Shown in pieces: positions 44,117 to 52,816 of a DNA stretch of 64,000 bases. This DNA is from Ruegeria faecimaris (GTDB lineage Bacteria > Pseudomonadota > Alphaproteobacteria > Rhodobacterales > Rhodobacteraceae), in the NCBI RefSeq assembly GCF_900182615.1, contig NZ_FXTE01000001.1, forward strand, positions 248,001 to 312,000, in the 5' to 3' direction. The notes under the pieces are model-generated. The model saw only the letters and a program-made list of their open reading frames with translations, made no database searches and was not told the DNA's origin. The stretch's first letter is position 1, and every line of letters begins with the position of its first letter. The translations under genes were made by a program, and so were the position numbers.

Positions 44117-45319
44117 ATGACCCAAACTGCAGACCGTCCCCGTATCCGCCTGAAACCCAAAGCCAATGCGCGCGGCCTGCGCCATGGCTTCCCGTGGGTC
44201 TATGCCAATGACATTGTCACCGACCGTCGCACGCGCAAAATCCCTGCTGGCGCGCTGGCCGTGCTCGAGGATGAAAATCGCGCGCCGATCGCGCTGGTGG
44301 CGGTCAATCCTGAATCGAAAATCATGTGCCGTGTGCTGGACCGCGATCCTGACGCCGAGCTGACGGCTGATTGGTTCGAAACCCGTCTGCGCCGCGCGCT
44401 TGATATGCGCGAACGCCTGTTTGACTCGCTCTTTTACCGCCTGATCCATGCCGAGGCCGATGGCTTTCCGGGTGTCATCATTGACCGGTTCGGTGAGGCG
44501 TGTGTGATCCAGCCCAACGCTGCCTGGGCCGAAGCGCATCTGGATATGTTGACCGATGCACTGACCGCCGTGACCGGCGTGACGACCGTGCTGAAAAACG
44601 CCTCGGGCCGGACACGCGGTCTGGAAGGGTTGGATGATGTCAACCTGACCTTGCGCGGCACTGTCCCAGATGCGCCTTTGCCCGTGTTGATGAACGGTGC
44701 AACCTATATGGCGGATTTGGCGGGCGGTCAGAAAACCGGCCTGTTCTATGACCAACGCCCCAATCACGCCTTTGCTGCGCAGCTGGTTCAACCCAAGGCA
44801 CAGGTACTGGATGTCTTCAGCCATGTCGGAGGGTTCGGGTTGGCGATGCTGGCGGGTGGCGCCGGACAGGCGCTGTCGGTCGACGGGTCGGCCACGGCAT
44901 TGGAGTTGGCCGCAAAAGGGGCCGAGGCTTCTGGCTTTGCCGATCAATTCGACACGCGCCAAGGCGATGCCTTTGATGTGTTGGCTCAGTTGAACGACGA
45001 AGGCGCTAAATTCGACGTCGTTATCTGTGATCCTCCCGCCTTTGCACCATCAAGGCAGGCGCTGGATGCAGGGCTGCGGGCCTATGAACGCATTGCGCGA
45101 TTGGCCGCCACACTGGTCAAGCCGGGCGGATATCTGGGCTTATGCTCTTGCTCGCACGCTGCTGATCTGGGTCGCTTCCGCGACGCCTCATCCCGTGGCA
45201 TCGGGCGCGCCGGGCGCTCAGCCCAACTGATCCATACGGGCTTTGCCGGGCCCGATCATCCGCAACTGCCGCAGCTGGCTGAAAGCGGTTACCTGAAGGC
45301 CGTGTTCTACCGGTTATGA
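44117..45319 (+). CDS. Class I SAM-dependent rRNA methyltransferase, RlmI-like
   Basis: This 400-aa protein starts MTQTADRPRIRLKPKANARGLRHGFPWVYANDI at 44117. An N-terminal PUA-like domain (to about residue 75) is followed by an RNA-binding linker and a Rossmann methyltransferase domain: LDVFSHVGGFGLAMLAGGAG (SAM motif I), VDGSATALELA, and the catalytic region CDPPAFAPS followed by LCSCSHA with the presumptive nucleophilic cysteine. This is the layout of 23S rRNA m5C methyltransferase RlmI. The ATGA overlap at its end couples it to the PIN gene. Confidence 0.9.
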   Translation: MTQTADRPRIRLKPKANARGLRHGFPWVYANDIVTDRRTRKIPAGALAVLEDENRAPIALVAVNPESKIMCRVLDRDPDAELTADWFETRLRRALDMRERLFDSLFYRLIHAEADGFPGVIIDRFGEACVIQPNAAWAEAHLDMLTDALTAVTGVTTVLKNASGRTRGLEGLDDVNLTLRGTVPDAPLPVLMNGATYMADLAGGQKTGLFYDQRPNHAFAAQLVQPKAQVLDVFSHVGGFGLAMLAGGAGQALSVDGSATALELAAKGAEASGFADQFDTRQGDAFDVLAQLNDEGAKFDVVICDPPAFAPSRQALDAGLRAYERIARLAATLVKPGGYLGLCSCSHAADLGRFRDASSRGIGRAGRSAQLIHTGFAGPDHPQLPQLAESGYLKAVFYRL

Positions 45320-45858
45320 AGGCTGTACTCGATACCTGCGTCATCTATCCAACGGTGATGCGTGAGATGCTGTTGGGCACCGCCCGACTAGGTCATTTCA
45401 CCCCTATATGGTCGGCGCGCATCCTCGAGGAATGGGCCCGCGCTGCACGCAAGCTGGGCCCCGAGGGCGAGGCGCAGGCCCGTGCCGAGATTGCCCTGAC
45501 GCAGGTCAAATGGCCCAAGGCAGAACGCCCAGCCAATGATGGCCTGCAGGCTCGGCTCTGGCTGCCGGACGCCGCTGATATCCACGTTTTGGCCACTGCA
45601 GTAGCCGCGTCAGCGGATACCATCGTCACGGTCAACGCCAAGGATTTCCCCAGAAATATTCTTGCAGAAGAAGGGCTTGAGCGGCGTGACCCTGACAGTC
45701 TGCTGTATGGTTTCTGGTATAACGACCCGCAAGGGCTGGACCAGCTTGCACAGCAGGTACTGGCCGAAGCAAACCGCCTGTCAGGCGATACATGGACTTT
45801 GCGTGGATTGATGAAAAAAGCCCGCCTGCCGCGTCTGGGCAAAGCGCTGACTACCTAG
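45316..45858 (+). CDS. PIN-domain protein without antitoxin
   Basis: This 180-aa protein has a PIN nuclease fold: D6 in KAVLDTCVIYP, E in ILEEWARAA, D in DAADIHVLATAVAA and the C-terminal VTVNAKDFP acidic residue, together a complete four-acid metal site. It matches what I remember as the RSP_2648-type PIN family of Rhodobacter. The start overlaps the methyltransferase stop (ATGA at 45316). No antitoxin-sized gene lies on either side, so a toxin role is not supported; an RNA-processing nuclease working with the rRNA methyltransferase is possible. Confidence 0.85.
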   Translation: MKAVLDTCVIYPTVMREMLLGTARLGHFTPIWSARILEEWARAARKLGPEGEAQARAEIALTQVKWPKAERPANDGLQARLWLPDAADIHVLATAVAASADTIVTVNAKDFPRNILAEEGLERRDPDSLLYGFWYNDPQGLDQLAQQVLAEANRLSGDTWTLRGLMKKARLPRLGKALTT

Positions 45859-45871
45859 GCGCGATCCCTGT

Positions 45872-45920
45872 TTCATCTGGCCAAAAATACCTCGGAGAGC
45901 GCGAGAGGCTGGCCTCTCGC
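45872..45920. repeat. Composite intergenic repeat, single copy, reversed
   Basis: A reverse-complement core (45872-45895, TTCATCTGG to ACCTCGG) is followed by the hairpin GCGAGAGGC-TG-GCCTCTCGC (45901-45920). It fills the gap between the convergent PIN and M48 genes and probably acts as terminator. The hairpin sequence differs from that at 7000-7016, but pairing is kept. Confidence 0.82.
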
Positions 45921-45929
45921 CGCCGAGCC

Positions 45930-46616
45930 TCAGCCACGCGCCCAACGCTGCTCAAGCACTTCCAGCGCCGCAATCCGCTCATCCGTTTTGGGATGGCTCA
46001 TCAACCAGGCGGGTACAACGCCCGCGCGTTGCTGCGTCAAATCCTCAAGCTTGTGAAACAGAGACTTTTGCGGGCCGATGCCGATTCCGGCTTTGGTTAG
46101 CAGGGCGGCGGCATATTCATCTGCTTCATATTCATCCCCACGTGACAGGCGCGACGCCAAAAGCGCAGTCAGCGCGTTTGCAATCATCGCACCGATGAAT
46201 GGGATGAACCGGCTCAGAAGCAGCATCAAGGCTGTCCGCAACGCATTCTGTCCAGAAAAATCAATCATCCGTCGCCGTGCATGACCCAAGGCCACATGCC
46301 CCAGTTCATGTGCGATGACGCTCGCCATCTCTTCGGCGGAAACCTCGCCATTGAGGAACTTGCGATAAAACCCGCGTGTGATGAATATTCGTCCATCCGG
46401 CGCCGCAAGCCCGTTCACCGGGTCGATTTCATATATATAGACCGGAACCCTCTCGATCCCCAGCGCCGCCGCCAGCCGGTCAGTCATACGCTTGAGGGCG
46501 GGATCGGCCAGTTCGGTCGATTTCAGGTCAAGCTCGCGATGGGTGCGCCAGACCGAGATCCGGTACATCACCACGGCATACAGAACCGCCAGAAGAATCG
46601 GAGTAATTCGGAGCAT
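45930..46616 (-). CDS. M48 family metalloprotease, small form
   Basis: This 228-aa protein begins MLRITPILLAVLYAVVMYRISVWRTHREL at 46616 with one N-terminal hydrophobic anchor; an upstream ATG at 46643 is possible. The zinc motif HELGH lies in SVIAHELGHVALGHARRR. The third ligand is expected in YEADEYAAALL and a C-terminal SHPKTDERIAAL follows, the usual M48 ending. A second hydrophobic stretch (SRFIPFIGAMIANALTALLAS) follows the zinc site. It resembles HtpX-like/Oma1-like proteases without TPRs. Substrate unknown. Confidence 0.9.
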   Translation of the reverse strand: MLRITPILLAVLYAVVMYRISVWRTHRELDLKSTELADPALKRMTDRLAAALGIERVPVYIYEIDPVNGLAAPDGRIFITRGFYRKFLNGEVSAEEMASVIAHELGHVALGHARRRMIDFSGQNALRTALMLLLSRFIPFIGAMIANALTALLASRLSRGDEYEADEYAAALLTKAGIGIGPQKSLFHKLEDLTQQRAGVVPAWLMSHPKTDERIAALEVLEQRWARG

Positions 46617-46787
46617 GGTTCTGATATGGGGATAAGCAGACACAAGGGCAAGGCATCAGCGTTTCCGTGGGCCTGAAAGGCTTCCTAGCTGCCATGACGC
46701 AGTGGAAACTGGGTTCTTTAGGATTCTAACTGTTGAAAAACGCCGCTTGCCGCCTTATCCGCACGGGAACTCGTCGGAGAACACACA

Positions 46788-48272
46788 ATGTCCAACAATG
46801 ACCACGAAGCCCGTCACCTGGAAACGCTTGACCGCGACCTTAGACGCTTTTCTCGGCTAGAAGTGGCAACCTCCCAGGTGGGTCGCCCATTTGTCGGGTC
46901 TGGCATCGCGCTTTCTTTTATCGTTGTCGCAGGTCTTGTGGCAGCCTTCCTGTTCGGACAAGGCAACAACACGCTGATCGTAGTACTTGCGGCAATGTTT
47001 GGGGCATATATGGCGCTGAATATCGGGGCCAATGATGTTGCCAACAATATGGGACCGGCGGTCGGGGCCAATGCGCTGACCATGGGGGGCGCCATCGCGA
47101 TTGCTGCCATATTCGAAAGTGCAGGCGCGCTGATCGCTGGAGGTGACGTTGTTTCCACGATCGCGAAGGGCATTATCGCTCCTGAAAGCATGGGAACGCA
47201 GACTGTATTCATCTGGGCGATGATGGCGGCTTTGTTGTCTTCGGCGCTTTGGGTCAACCTGGCGACCTGGGTCGGAGCGCCCGTGTCCACGACCCACTCG
47301 GTTGTCGGAGGCGTCATGGGGGCGGGGATCGCCGCAGCCGGTTTTGGCGCAGTAAGCTGGGGGACGATGAGCAAGATCGCGGCCAGCTGGGTTATCTCGC
47401 CGATGCTTGGCGGTCTGGTGGCGGCTGGTTTTCTTTGGTTCATTAAGGCCAGGATCATCTATCAGGACGACAAGATCGCGGCGGCCCGGAAATGGGTTCC
47501 GATGCTGGTTGGTATCATGGCGGGGGCGTTTGCAAGCTACCTGGCGCTGAAGGGTATCAAGAAGATCGTCAAGATCGACCTGAGCACTGCTCTGCTGATC
47601 GGGGCAGTCTGCGGGGCGTTGGTCTGGGCCGTGATGATTCCGGTTATTCGGCGTCAATCCGAAGGGCTGGAGAACCGCAACAAGTCCCTCAAAATATTGT
47701 TTGGCATTCCGCTGATCGTGTCCGCTGCACTTCTCAGCTTTGCACATGGGGCCAATGATGTGGCCAATGCCGTTGGTCCTTTGGCGGCCATCGTGCAAGC
47801 CTCTGCCTCAGGTGATTTCACCCAGGCGATCAGTATTCCCTATTGGGTCATGATCATCGGCGCCTTTGGCATTTCGTTTGGCCTGTTCCTGTTTGGGCCA
47901 AAACTGATCCGAATGGTTGGCAGCCAAATAACCAAACTTAACCCGATGCGTGCCTATTGCGTTGCGCTGTCTGCAGCCATCACCGTTATCGTGGCCAGTT
48001 GGCTGGGTCTTCCCGTAAGCTCAACCCATATTGCAGTGGGTGCCGTCTTTGGCGTCGGCTTCTTCCGGGAATGGGATGCTGAAAGACGGCTGCGTAAAGC
48101 CCGCATTACAGTGCCTGAGCGGACGGTTCTGGCACCGGAAGAACGCCGCCGGCGCAAGCTGGTGCGCCGCTCGCACTTTATGACGATCATAGCAGCCTGG
48201 ATTATTACCGTGCCCGCGGCGGCTGTGTTGTCGGGTGTTCTGTTTCTGGGCATTCAGGCCATCGCCGGGTAA
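46788..48272 (+). CDS. Inorganic phosphate transporter, PiT family
   Basis: This 494-aa membrane protein is a low-affinity phosphate permease driven by an ion gradient. The duplicated PiT signature is clear: NIGANDVANNMGPAVGANAL (about residues 79-98) and FAHGANDVANAVGPLAAIV (about 317-335). Each repeat half also ends in GxPVSTTHxVVG/GLPVSSTHIAVGAV. About ten to twelve helices are visible, with a cytoplasmic loop and a basic segment (EERRRRKLVRR) before the last helix. The N-terminal 35 residues are soluble. No Pho box was recognised upstream. Confidence 0.94.
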   Translation: MSNNDHEARHLETLDRDLRRFSRLEVATSQVGRPFVGSGIALSFIVVAGLVAAFLFGQGNNTLIVVLAAMFGAYMALNIGANDVANNMGPAVGANALTMGGAIAIAAIFESAGALIAGGDVVSTIAKGIIAPESMGTQTVFIWAMMAALLSSALWVNLATWVGAPVSTTHSVVGGVMGAGIAAAGFGAVSWGTMSKIAASWVISPMLGGLVAAGFLWFIKARIIYQDDKIAAARKWVPMLVGIMAGAFASYLALKGIKKIVKIDLSTALLIGAVCGALVWAVMIPVIRRQSEGLENRNKSLKILFGIPLIVSAALLSFAHGANDVANAVGPLAAIVQASASGDFTQAISIPYWVMIIGAFGISFGLFLFGPKLIRMVGSQITKLNPMRAYCVALSAAITVIVASWLGLPVSSTHIAVGAVFGVGFFREWDAERRLRKARITVPERTVLAPEERRRRKLVRRSHFMTIIAAWIITVPAAAVLSGVLFLGIQAIAG

Positions 48273-48308
48273 TCCCGGCCTCGGCAGAACCTGATCCGCG
48301 GGCTGGCG

Positions 48309-49493
48309 TTATCGCGTCAGCTCGCGCATTCCTTTTTCCAGCCCGGCCAGAGTCATCGGCACCATCCGATCCTGAAAAATCTCGCGGATCATTCCGATTG
48401 AGTGGGTATATTCCCAATACTTCTCAGACACTGGGTTGATCCACAGGTTCGATGCCCATTGGTCGCGTGCCCGCTGCAGCCAGATCTGGCCAGCCTCCTG
48501 GTTCCAATGTTCATTGGCACCGCCGGGATAGGCGACCTCGTAAGGGCTCATCGAGGCGTCGCCGACGAAGATGCATTTGTAATCTGGACCATAGGTGCGC
48601 AGCACCTCATGGGTCGGCGTCTGCTGGTCCCAGCGGCGGATGTTGTCACGCCAGACACCTTCGTACAGGCAGTTGTGGAAGTAGTAATATTCCAGATGCT
48701 TGAATTCGGTTCTTGCGGCCGAGAACAGCTCTTCAACCACTTTGATATGTGGGTCCATTGAGCCTCCGACGTCCAGAAACAACAGCACCTTGACGGCATT
48801 GTGCCGTTCGGGCCGGGTTTTGACGTCTAGATATCCATGCTCGGCTGTGGCGCGGATGGTGCCGTCCAGATCAAGCTCTTCCGCCGCACCCTCGCGGGCC
48901 CAGCGGCGCAGGCGCTTCAACGCGACCTTGATGTTGCGCGTGCCCAGCTCGATCGTGTCGTCCAGGTTCTTGAATTCGCGCTTGTCCCAAACCTTGACCG
49001 CACGCTGATGGCGGCTTTCCTTCTGGCCGATCCGCACACCTTCCGGGTTGTACCCGTAGGCTCCGAAGGGCGACGTTCCAGCCGTACCGATCCACTTGTT
49101 GCCACCTTGGTGGCGGCCTTGTTGATCCTTGAGCCGCTCTTTCAGCGTCTCCATCAGCTTGTCGAACCCGCCAAGGGCCTCGATCTCGGCTTTTTCCTCT
49201 TCGCTGAGGTGCTTTTCCGCCATCTTCGCCAGCCATTCGGCAGGGATGTCGACGGCTTCGAGGACCTGTTCGAACCCGATCTGTTCCAGCCCTTCAAAGC
49301 TGGCGGCAAAAGCGCGGTCGAACTTGTCGATATTGCGTTCATCCTTCACCATCGACACGCGGGCGAGGTAATAGAACGCCTCGACATCATAGGTTGCCAG
49401 TCCCTTTTTCATACCCTCCAGAAAGGTCAGATACTCCCGCAGAGATACGGGGATACCGGCTTTGCGAAGGTTTTCGAAAAAGGGAACAAACAT
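48309..49493 (-). CDS. VWA domain-containing protein, CoxE-like
   Basis: This 394-aa soluble protein has an N-terminal helical region (FVPFFENLRKAGIPVSLREYLTFLEGM) and a C-terminal von Willebrand A-like domain with the MIDAS DVGGS (KVLLFLDVGGSMDPHIKVVEELFSAA). It belongs to the CoxE-like proteins that work with MoxR-type AAA ATPases, here encoded at 51598-52509 on the same strand. Such pairs act as chaperones that insert metals or mature enzyme complexes. The target is unknown. It follows the 56-codon membrane protein gene by 3 bp. Confidence 0.92.
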   Translation of the reverse strand: MFVPFFENLRKAGIPVSLREYLTFLEGMKKGLATYDVEAFYYLARVSMVKDERNIDKFDRAFAASFEGLEQIGFEQVLEAVDIPAEWLAKMAEKHLSEEEKAEIEALGGFDKLMETLKERLKDQQGRHQGGNKWIGTAGTSPFGAYGYNPEGVRIGQKESRHQRAVKVWDKREFKNLDDTIELGTRNIKVALKRLRRWAREGAAEELDLDGTIRATAEHGYLDVKTRPERHNAVKVLLFLDVGGSMDPHIKVVEELFSAARTEFKHLEYYYFHNCLYEGVWRDNIRRWDQQTPTHEVLRTYGPDYKCIFVGDASMSPYEVAYPGGANEHWNQEAGQIWLQRARDQWASNLWINPVSEKYWEYTHSIGMIREIFQDRMVPMTLAGLEKGMRELTR

Positions 49494-49496
49494 GGG

Positions 49497-49667
49497 CTAC
49501 ACCACAAAGCGAACCAGAACCAAGGACAGAATGAGCCCGACCAGCGCAAAGGCGATTCCATATCCGGCTGCATATTGCGCGATATCGGCGCCGCTGCCGT
49601 TGCGTTTGCGCGCGGTCAGCGCCCCAAGGAGCGCACCCAGCACCGCCAGTCCCAGAACCACTATCAT
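49497..49667 (-). CDS. Small two-helix membrane protein (56 aa)
   Basis: An uninterrupted 56-codon frame runs from ATG at 49667 to TAG at 49497-49499, squeezed between the DUF2927 gene and the VWA gene. The product has two hydrophobic segments (residues about 2-17, IVVLGLAVLGALLGAL, and about 32-56, YAAGYGIAFALVGLILSLVL) joined by a charged loop TARKRNGSGAD, so a helical hairpin in the inner membrane. Similar small proteins occur in roseobacter genomes, to my memory, often with misleading names. It is 3 bp from the VWA start and 16 bp from the DUF2927 stop, so it belongs to the operon. Confidence 0.78.
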   Translation of the reverse strand: MIVVLGLAVLGALLGALTARKRNGSGADIAQYAAGYGIAFALVGLILSLVLVRFVV

Positions 49668-49683
49668 GCGTTAATCGCCCCCG

Positions 49684-51036
49684 TTAATTGACTGGTCCTT
49701 CTGCGACGTCCTGCATAAGCGACCGGGCCACTACATCCGAGCCAAAGCCGTATCGTGCCCATCTCAGACTGTCCAGTCTGACGGAACGTGCCTCTGCGGA
49801 ACGGCCGACTTCATTCAGGACCTCGGCTTTCAGCAACAACAACGTTGCAAGCTGCGAGGCGTTCTCAGCCCGTGTCATCACGTTAATAGCGTCGTCGATT
49901 TTGGGCAGGAACTCTGGCCCATTGCCTTGCGAAAGCGCAAAGGCGCCCAGTTGGGTCGTGATGTAGGATCGATGCAATTCCGTGCCCGGTGTAGCGCGCA
50001 GAAACTGCAGGGCAATATCATATTGGCGCAACGCTTCATGCGGATCATCGAACTGTTCCATGCGGCCCATCAGGTAATGAGGGTAAGCGCGCCGGTGATC
50101 GGTCCAACCTTGTTCCTTGCCAATTCGGGCTGCCTTGCGGGCCTGCCTCATGCGCGATTGCTGGCTGCGACTGGATTGCAAGGATTTCTGAATTGCTGAA
50201 ATCCAGGCTCGTGGAGTTTCCGACATGGGCTGTACCGGCACCGCATCACCGCGCGGATTCAGACGCGAGAGAATTTCGGGTATGGCCGTTTCGACCTGTT
50301 CACGTGTCATACCGCTGTGCAGTTGGGATGAATATGCGGCCTTCAGGATCAACATGTCGAACCCGGTCAGGACCGTGTGGATATTGTCATCGTTGAATAC
50401 CGAGTCCGGAAGGCGATACAGGTCATTCAGCGGGCCAAGCGCCTGTGCGATCTCTTCGTGCAGGCAGTCACGTTTTTCCTGCGGACTTGCATCAGCGGGA
50501 ATGAAGATGCCCAGTCGCTGACGGCTGCTCAGTTTGGTCCAGCTGCTTTTCTGTTTGAACCGGTCCCGGCGGTACTCCTCAAGGCTTGAGGCATTGGGCA
50601 CCACGAAACATGCAGCCTGAGGCAGGATGGCCTGAATCTCTTTTTGACTGACCGCCGCGATCGTGATGTTGGCCTGACCGTCCCTGATCTGTTTGATTTC
50701 TATCCCGGCCTCGGTGCGCAGACGGGTCAGCAGGCGGCCCAGATCCTTTTGAAGCGAGGCCGTCGCAGCCCCGGTCAACCGCACCGTGATCGGGGTTTCG
50801 AACCGCGTAAAAACAGGCAGTTCCGTACCCCCTTCCAGTGCGAAATGCAGAGAGATGAAATCCGCTGCCATGTTTTCATTCGACCGCGCCGGAGGCGAGG
50901 GATATGCACGCGTAAAGGACTTGGCAGGGGGCAGGGGTGGTTCGATGTCCACAATCTCGGGTGGGCTTTCGGCAGGCTCAATCGTGGCACATGCGGTCAG
51001 GACAAAGCTGATCAAGATTGCGACCCATCGCGTCAT
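49684..51036 (-). CDS. DUF2927 domain-containing lipoprotein
   Basis: This 450-aa exported protein starts MTRWVAILISFVLTACATIEP. The lipobox LTAC makes C16 the likely lipidated residue. The central part (about residues 55-270, FISLHFALEGG..., IKQIRDGQANITI, LRDCLHEEIAQALGPLNDLYRLPDSVFNDDN) is the DUF2927 domain; HEEIAQALG with the following residues resembles a metalloprotease-like site (HExxQ), though not a standard HExxH. The C-terminal half is helical and TPR-like (HYLMGRMEQFDDPHEALRQYDIALQFL). Function unknown. Its start overlaps the GNAT gene stop (51033-51036). Confidence 0.85.
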   Translation of the reverse strand: MTRWVAILISFVLTACATIEPAESPPEIVDIEPPLPPAKSFTRAYPSPPARSNENMAADFISLHFALEGGTELPVFTRFETPITVRLTGAATASLQKDLGRLLTRLRTEAGIEIKQIRDGQANITIAAVSQKEIQAILPQAACFVVPNASSLEEYRRDRFKQKSSWTKLSSRQRLGIFIPADASPQEKRDCLHEEIAQALGPLNDLYRLPDSVFNDDNIHTVLTGFDMLILKAAYSSQLHSGMTREQVETAIPEILSRLNPRGDAVPVQPMSETPRAWISAIQKSLQSSRSQQSRMRQARKAARIGKEQGWTDHRRAYPHYLMGRMEQFDDPHEALRQYDIALQFLRATPGTELHRSYITTQLGAFALSQGNGPEFLPKIDDAINVMTRAENASQLATLLLLKAEVLNEVGRSAEARSVRLDSLRWARYGFGSDVVARSLMQDVAEGPVN

Positions 51037-51482
51037 GGGCGCTGATACTTGATGAAAGGTGTCTGTTTGCCAATCCTGTCATAGAGCTTTCGCGCGGTAT
51101 GGTTGAAATCCTGCGTCAGCCAATAGACAGACGGTTCACCTTGCCGGTCCGCTTCTTCGTAAACGGCCTGAATCAAAGCGCGACCGACCCCCATGCCGCG
51201 CGCCTCGGGGCGGGCGAAAAGGTCCTGCAAGTAGCACACACTTTCTTCCTTCCAGGCATGGCGGTGGAACAGAAAGTGGGTCAAACCCACAAGCCCCCCG
51301 TCGGCCTGCGCGACGAAACAAGAAAAATCGTTCGGATCATCCCCCAGCAGTCGCGAGAATGTGCTGTCATAGACGGAATCCGGAACCGTCGTTTCATAAT
51401 ACGCCAGATAATCCCGCCACATATCCGCCCAGTCCTCGCGATCAGTCGGATGCAAGGCTCGAATTGTTACTGTTTCTGGCAT
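51033..51482 (-). CDS. GNAT family N-acetyltransferase
   Basis: This 149-aa protein has the GNAT core: TIRALHPTDREDWADMWRDYLAYYET at the N-terminus and the acetyl-CoA-binding motif A, ...YLQDLFARPEARGMGVGRALIQAV (R-x-x-G-x-G). A C-terminal VYWLTQDFNHTARKLYDRIGKQTPFIKY follows. Substrate unknown. It is upstream of, and coupled by ATGA to, the DUF2927 gene; the MoxR gene lies 116 bp further upstream on the same strand. Confidence 0.92.
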   Translation of the reverse strand: MPETVTIRALHPTDREDWADMWRDYLAYYETTVPDSVYDSTFSRLLGDDPNDFSCFVAQADGGLVGLTHFLFHRHAWKEESVCYLQDLFARPEARGMGVGRALIQAVYEEADRQGEPSVYWLTQDFNHTARKLYDRIGKQTPFIKYQRP

Positions 51483-51597
51483 TGCTGAGTCCCGTTGGGT
51501 CTGATGGTAAATTGCCCGGACAAGCCGGGCAACCTGAGACCAATGCTTGCATCCGAGACTTGCTAAGGCAAGCGGCGATCACCGAGGGTTTACCGGC

Positions 51598-52509
51598 TCA
51601 GCGTTTGTTGCGGGCCATGAATGCCAGGCGTTCGAACAGGTGCACGTCTTGTTCATTCTTAAGCAGCGCACCGTGCAGTTTGGGCAGGGCATTGGCGCCA
51701 TCGCGCTTGAGGTCTTCGGCGGTCAGGTCCTCGGCCAGCAGCAGCTTGAGCCAGTCCAGCACCTCTGAGGTTGATGGCTTTTTCTTCAGGCCCTGAGTTT
51801 CGCGAATCTCATAGAACTGGGTCAGAGCCGTTGTCAAAAGTGCATCTTTGATGCCCGGATGATGGACCTCGACGATGCGGCGCATCGTGGCCTCATCAGG
51901 GAACCGGATATAGTGAAAGAAACACCGGCGCAGGAAGGCGTCGGGCAGTTCCTTTTCATTGTTCGATGTGATGATGACGATCGGACGGTTCTTGGCGCGG
52001 ATCGTTTCGCTGGTCTCGTAGACGTGGAACTCCATCTTATCGAGCTCTTGCAGCAGATCGTTCGGAAACTCGATATCGGCCTTGTCGATCTCGTCGATCA
52101 ACAACACAACCTTTTCATTGGTTTCAAAGGCCTGCCACAATTTACCCTTGCGGATATAGTTCGACACGTCGTGCACGCGCTCTTCACCCAACTGGCTGTC
52201 GCGCAGACGACTGACGGCATCGTATTCATACAGTCCCTGCTGCGCGCGGGTGGTGGATTTCACGTTCCACTCTATCATCCGCAGCCCCAACGCTCCGGCC
52301 ACCTGCTTGGCCAACTCGGTCTTGCCAGTTCCCGGCTCACCTTTGACCAGCAAGGGACGTTCCAGCGTCACCGCGGCATTTACCGCAATGGTCAGATCGT
52401 CTGTGGCGACGTATTCGGCTGTTCCTTGGAAACGTGCGGTCATTGGCCCCTCATCAAGTGTCGCGCGAAATGCGCCCTTGGGGTTACCGCGCAGCAGAAA
52501 TTTTGACAA
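51598..52509 (-). CDS. MoxR-type AAA+ ATPase
   Basis: This 303-aa ATPase has Walker A GEPGTGKTEL, Walker B VLLIDEIDKAD, a sensor region IVIITSNNEKELPDAFLRRCFFHYI with the arginine finger, and a C-terminal lid. It belongs to the MoxR/CoxD-like group, partners of VWA-domain proteins in maturation of enzyme complexes; the CoxE-like VWA gene is the last gene of the same strand block. The start at 52509 gives MSKFLLRGNPKGAFRATLDEGPMTARFQGTAEYVATDDLTIAVNAA, matching the long form of these proteins. Confidence 0.93.
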   Translation of the reverse strand: MSKFLLRGNPKGAFRATLDEGPMTARFQGTAEYVATDDLTIAVNAAVTLERPLLVKGEPGTGKTELAKQVAGALGLRMIEWNVKSTTRAQQGLYEYDAVSRLRDSQLGEERVHDVSNYIRKGKLWQAFETNEKVVLLIDEIDKADIEFPNDLLQELDKMEFHVYETSETIRAKNRPIVIITSNNEKELPDAFLRRCFFHYIRFPDEATMRRIVEVHHPGIKDALLTTALTQFYEIRETQGLKKKPSTSEVLDWLKLLLAEDLTAEDLKRDGANALPKLHGALLKNEQDVHLFERLAFMARNKR

Positions 52510-52816
52510 GCCAGGTCGCTGCGTCGCATGAAGGGAAATTGCCGAGTAACTACAATGCTTTTGGTTGATTCGTGCGCTAACATCCGGTGCCGTCTTTTTG
52601 GCGTTGCCCTGAAATGGTCAGTTAATTTTCACAGAAAAACAAGGTTTTGTTGTTTGGTTGGACGTATTTAGATCACGCGCAATGGCGCGGCGCCGGGGCG
52701 ACGTTTGCATAGTGACAATTACTGCGCTGTCAGATAAACGCTCCGCAGAAGGGGATTGCCGCATGTCAGGTAATGAGAGAGTGACCGGCGTTGCAGGCCA
52801 CACCGAGGGAGCAAAA
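52510..52816. other. Intergenic region between MoxR gene and dksA
   Basis: These 307 bp separate divergent genes and must hold both promoters. The middle is AT-rich (TTAATTTTCACAG, then AAACAAGG, TTTTGTTG). A frame in phase with dksA is open from 52658, but its codons are not like DksA. I see no strong promoter boxes, hairpin or small gene. Confidence 0.5.

Noticed and set aside
45316-45858. Toxin-antitoxin system
   Set aside because: The PIN gene has no antitoxin-sized neighbour; the flanking genes are an rRNA methyltransferase and a convergent M48 protease.
46857-47798. 313-codon frame antisense to the PiT gene
   Set aside because: It is very rich in Arg, His, Asn and Asp and lies opposite a clear 12-helix transporter.
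52658-52816. 53-codon N-terminal extension of DksA
   Set aside because: The start at 52817 has a strong ribosome-binding site and the family N-terminus; the upstream codons look random.
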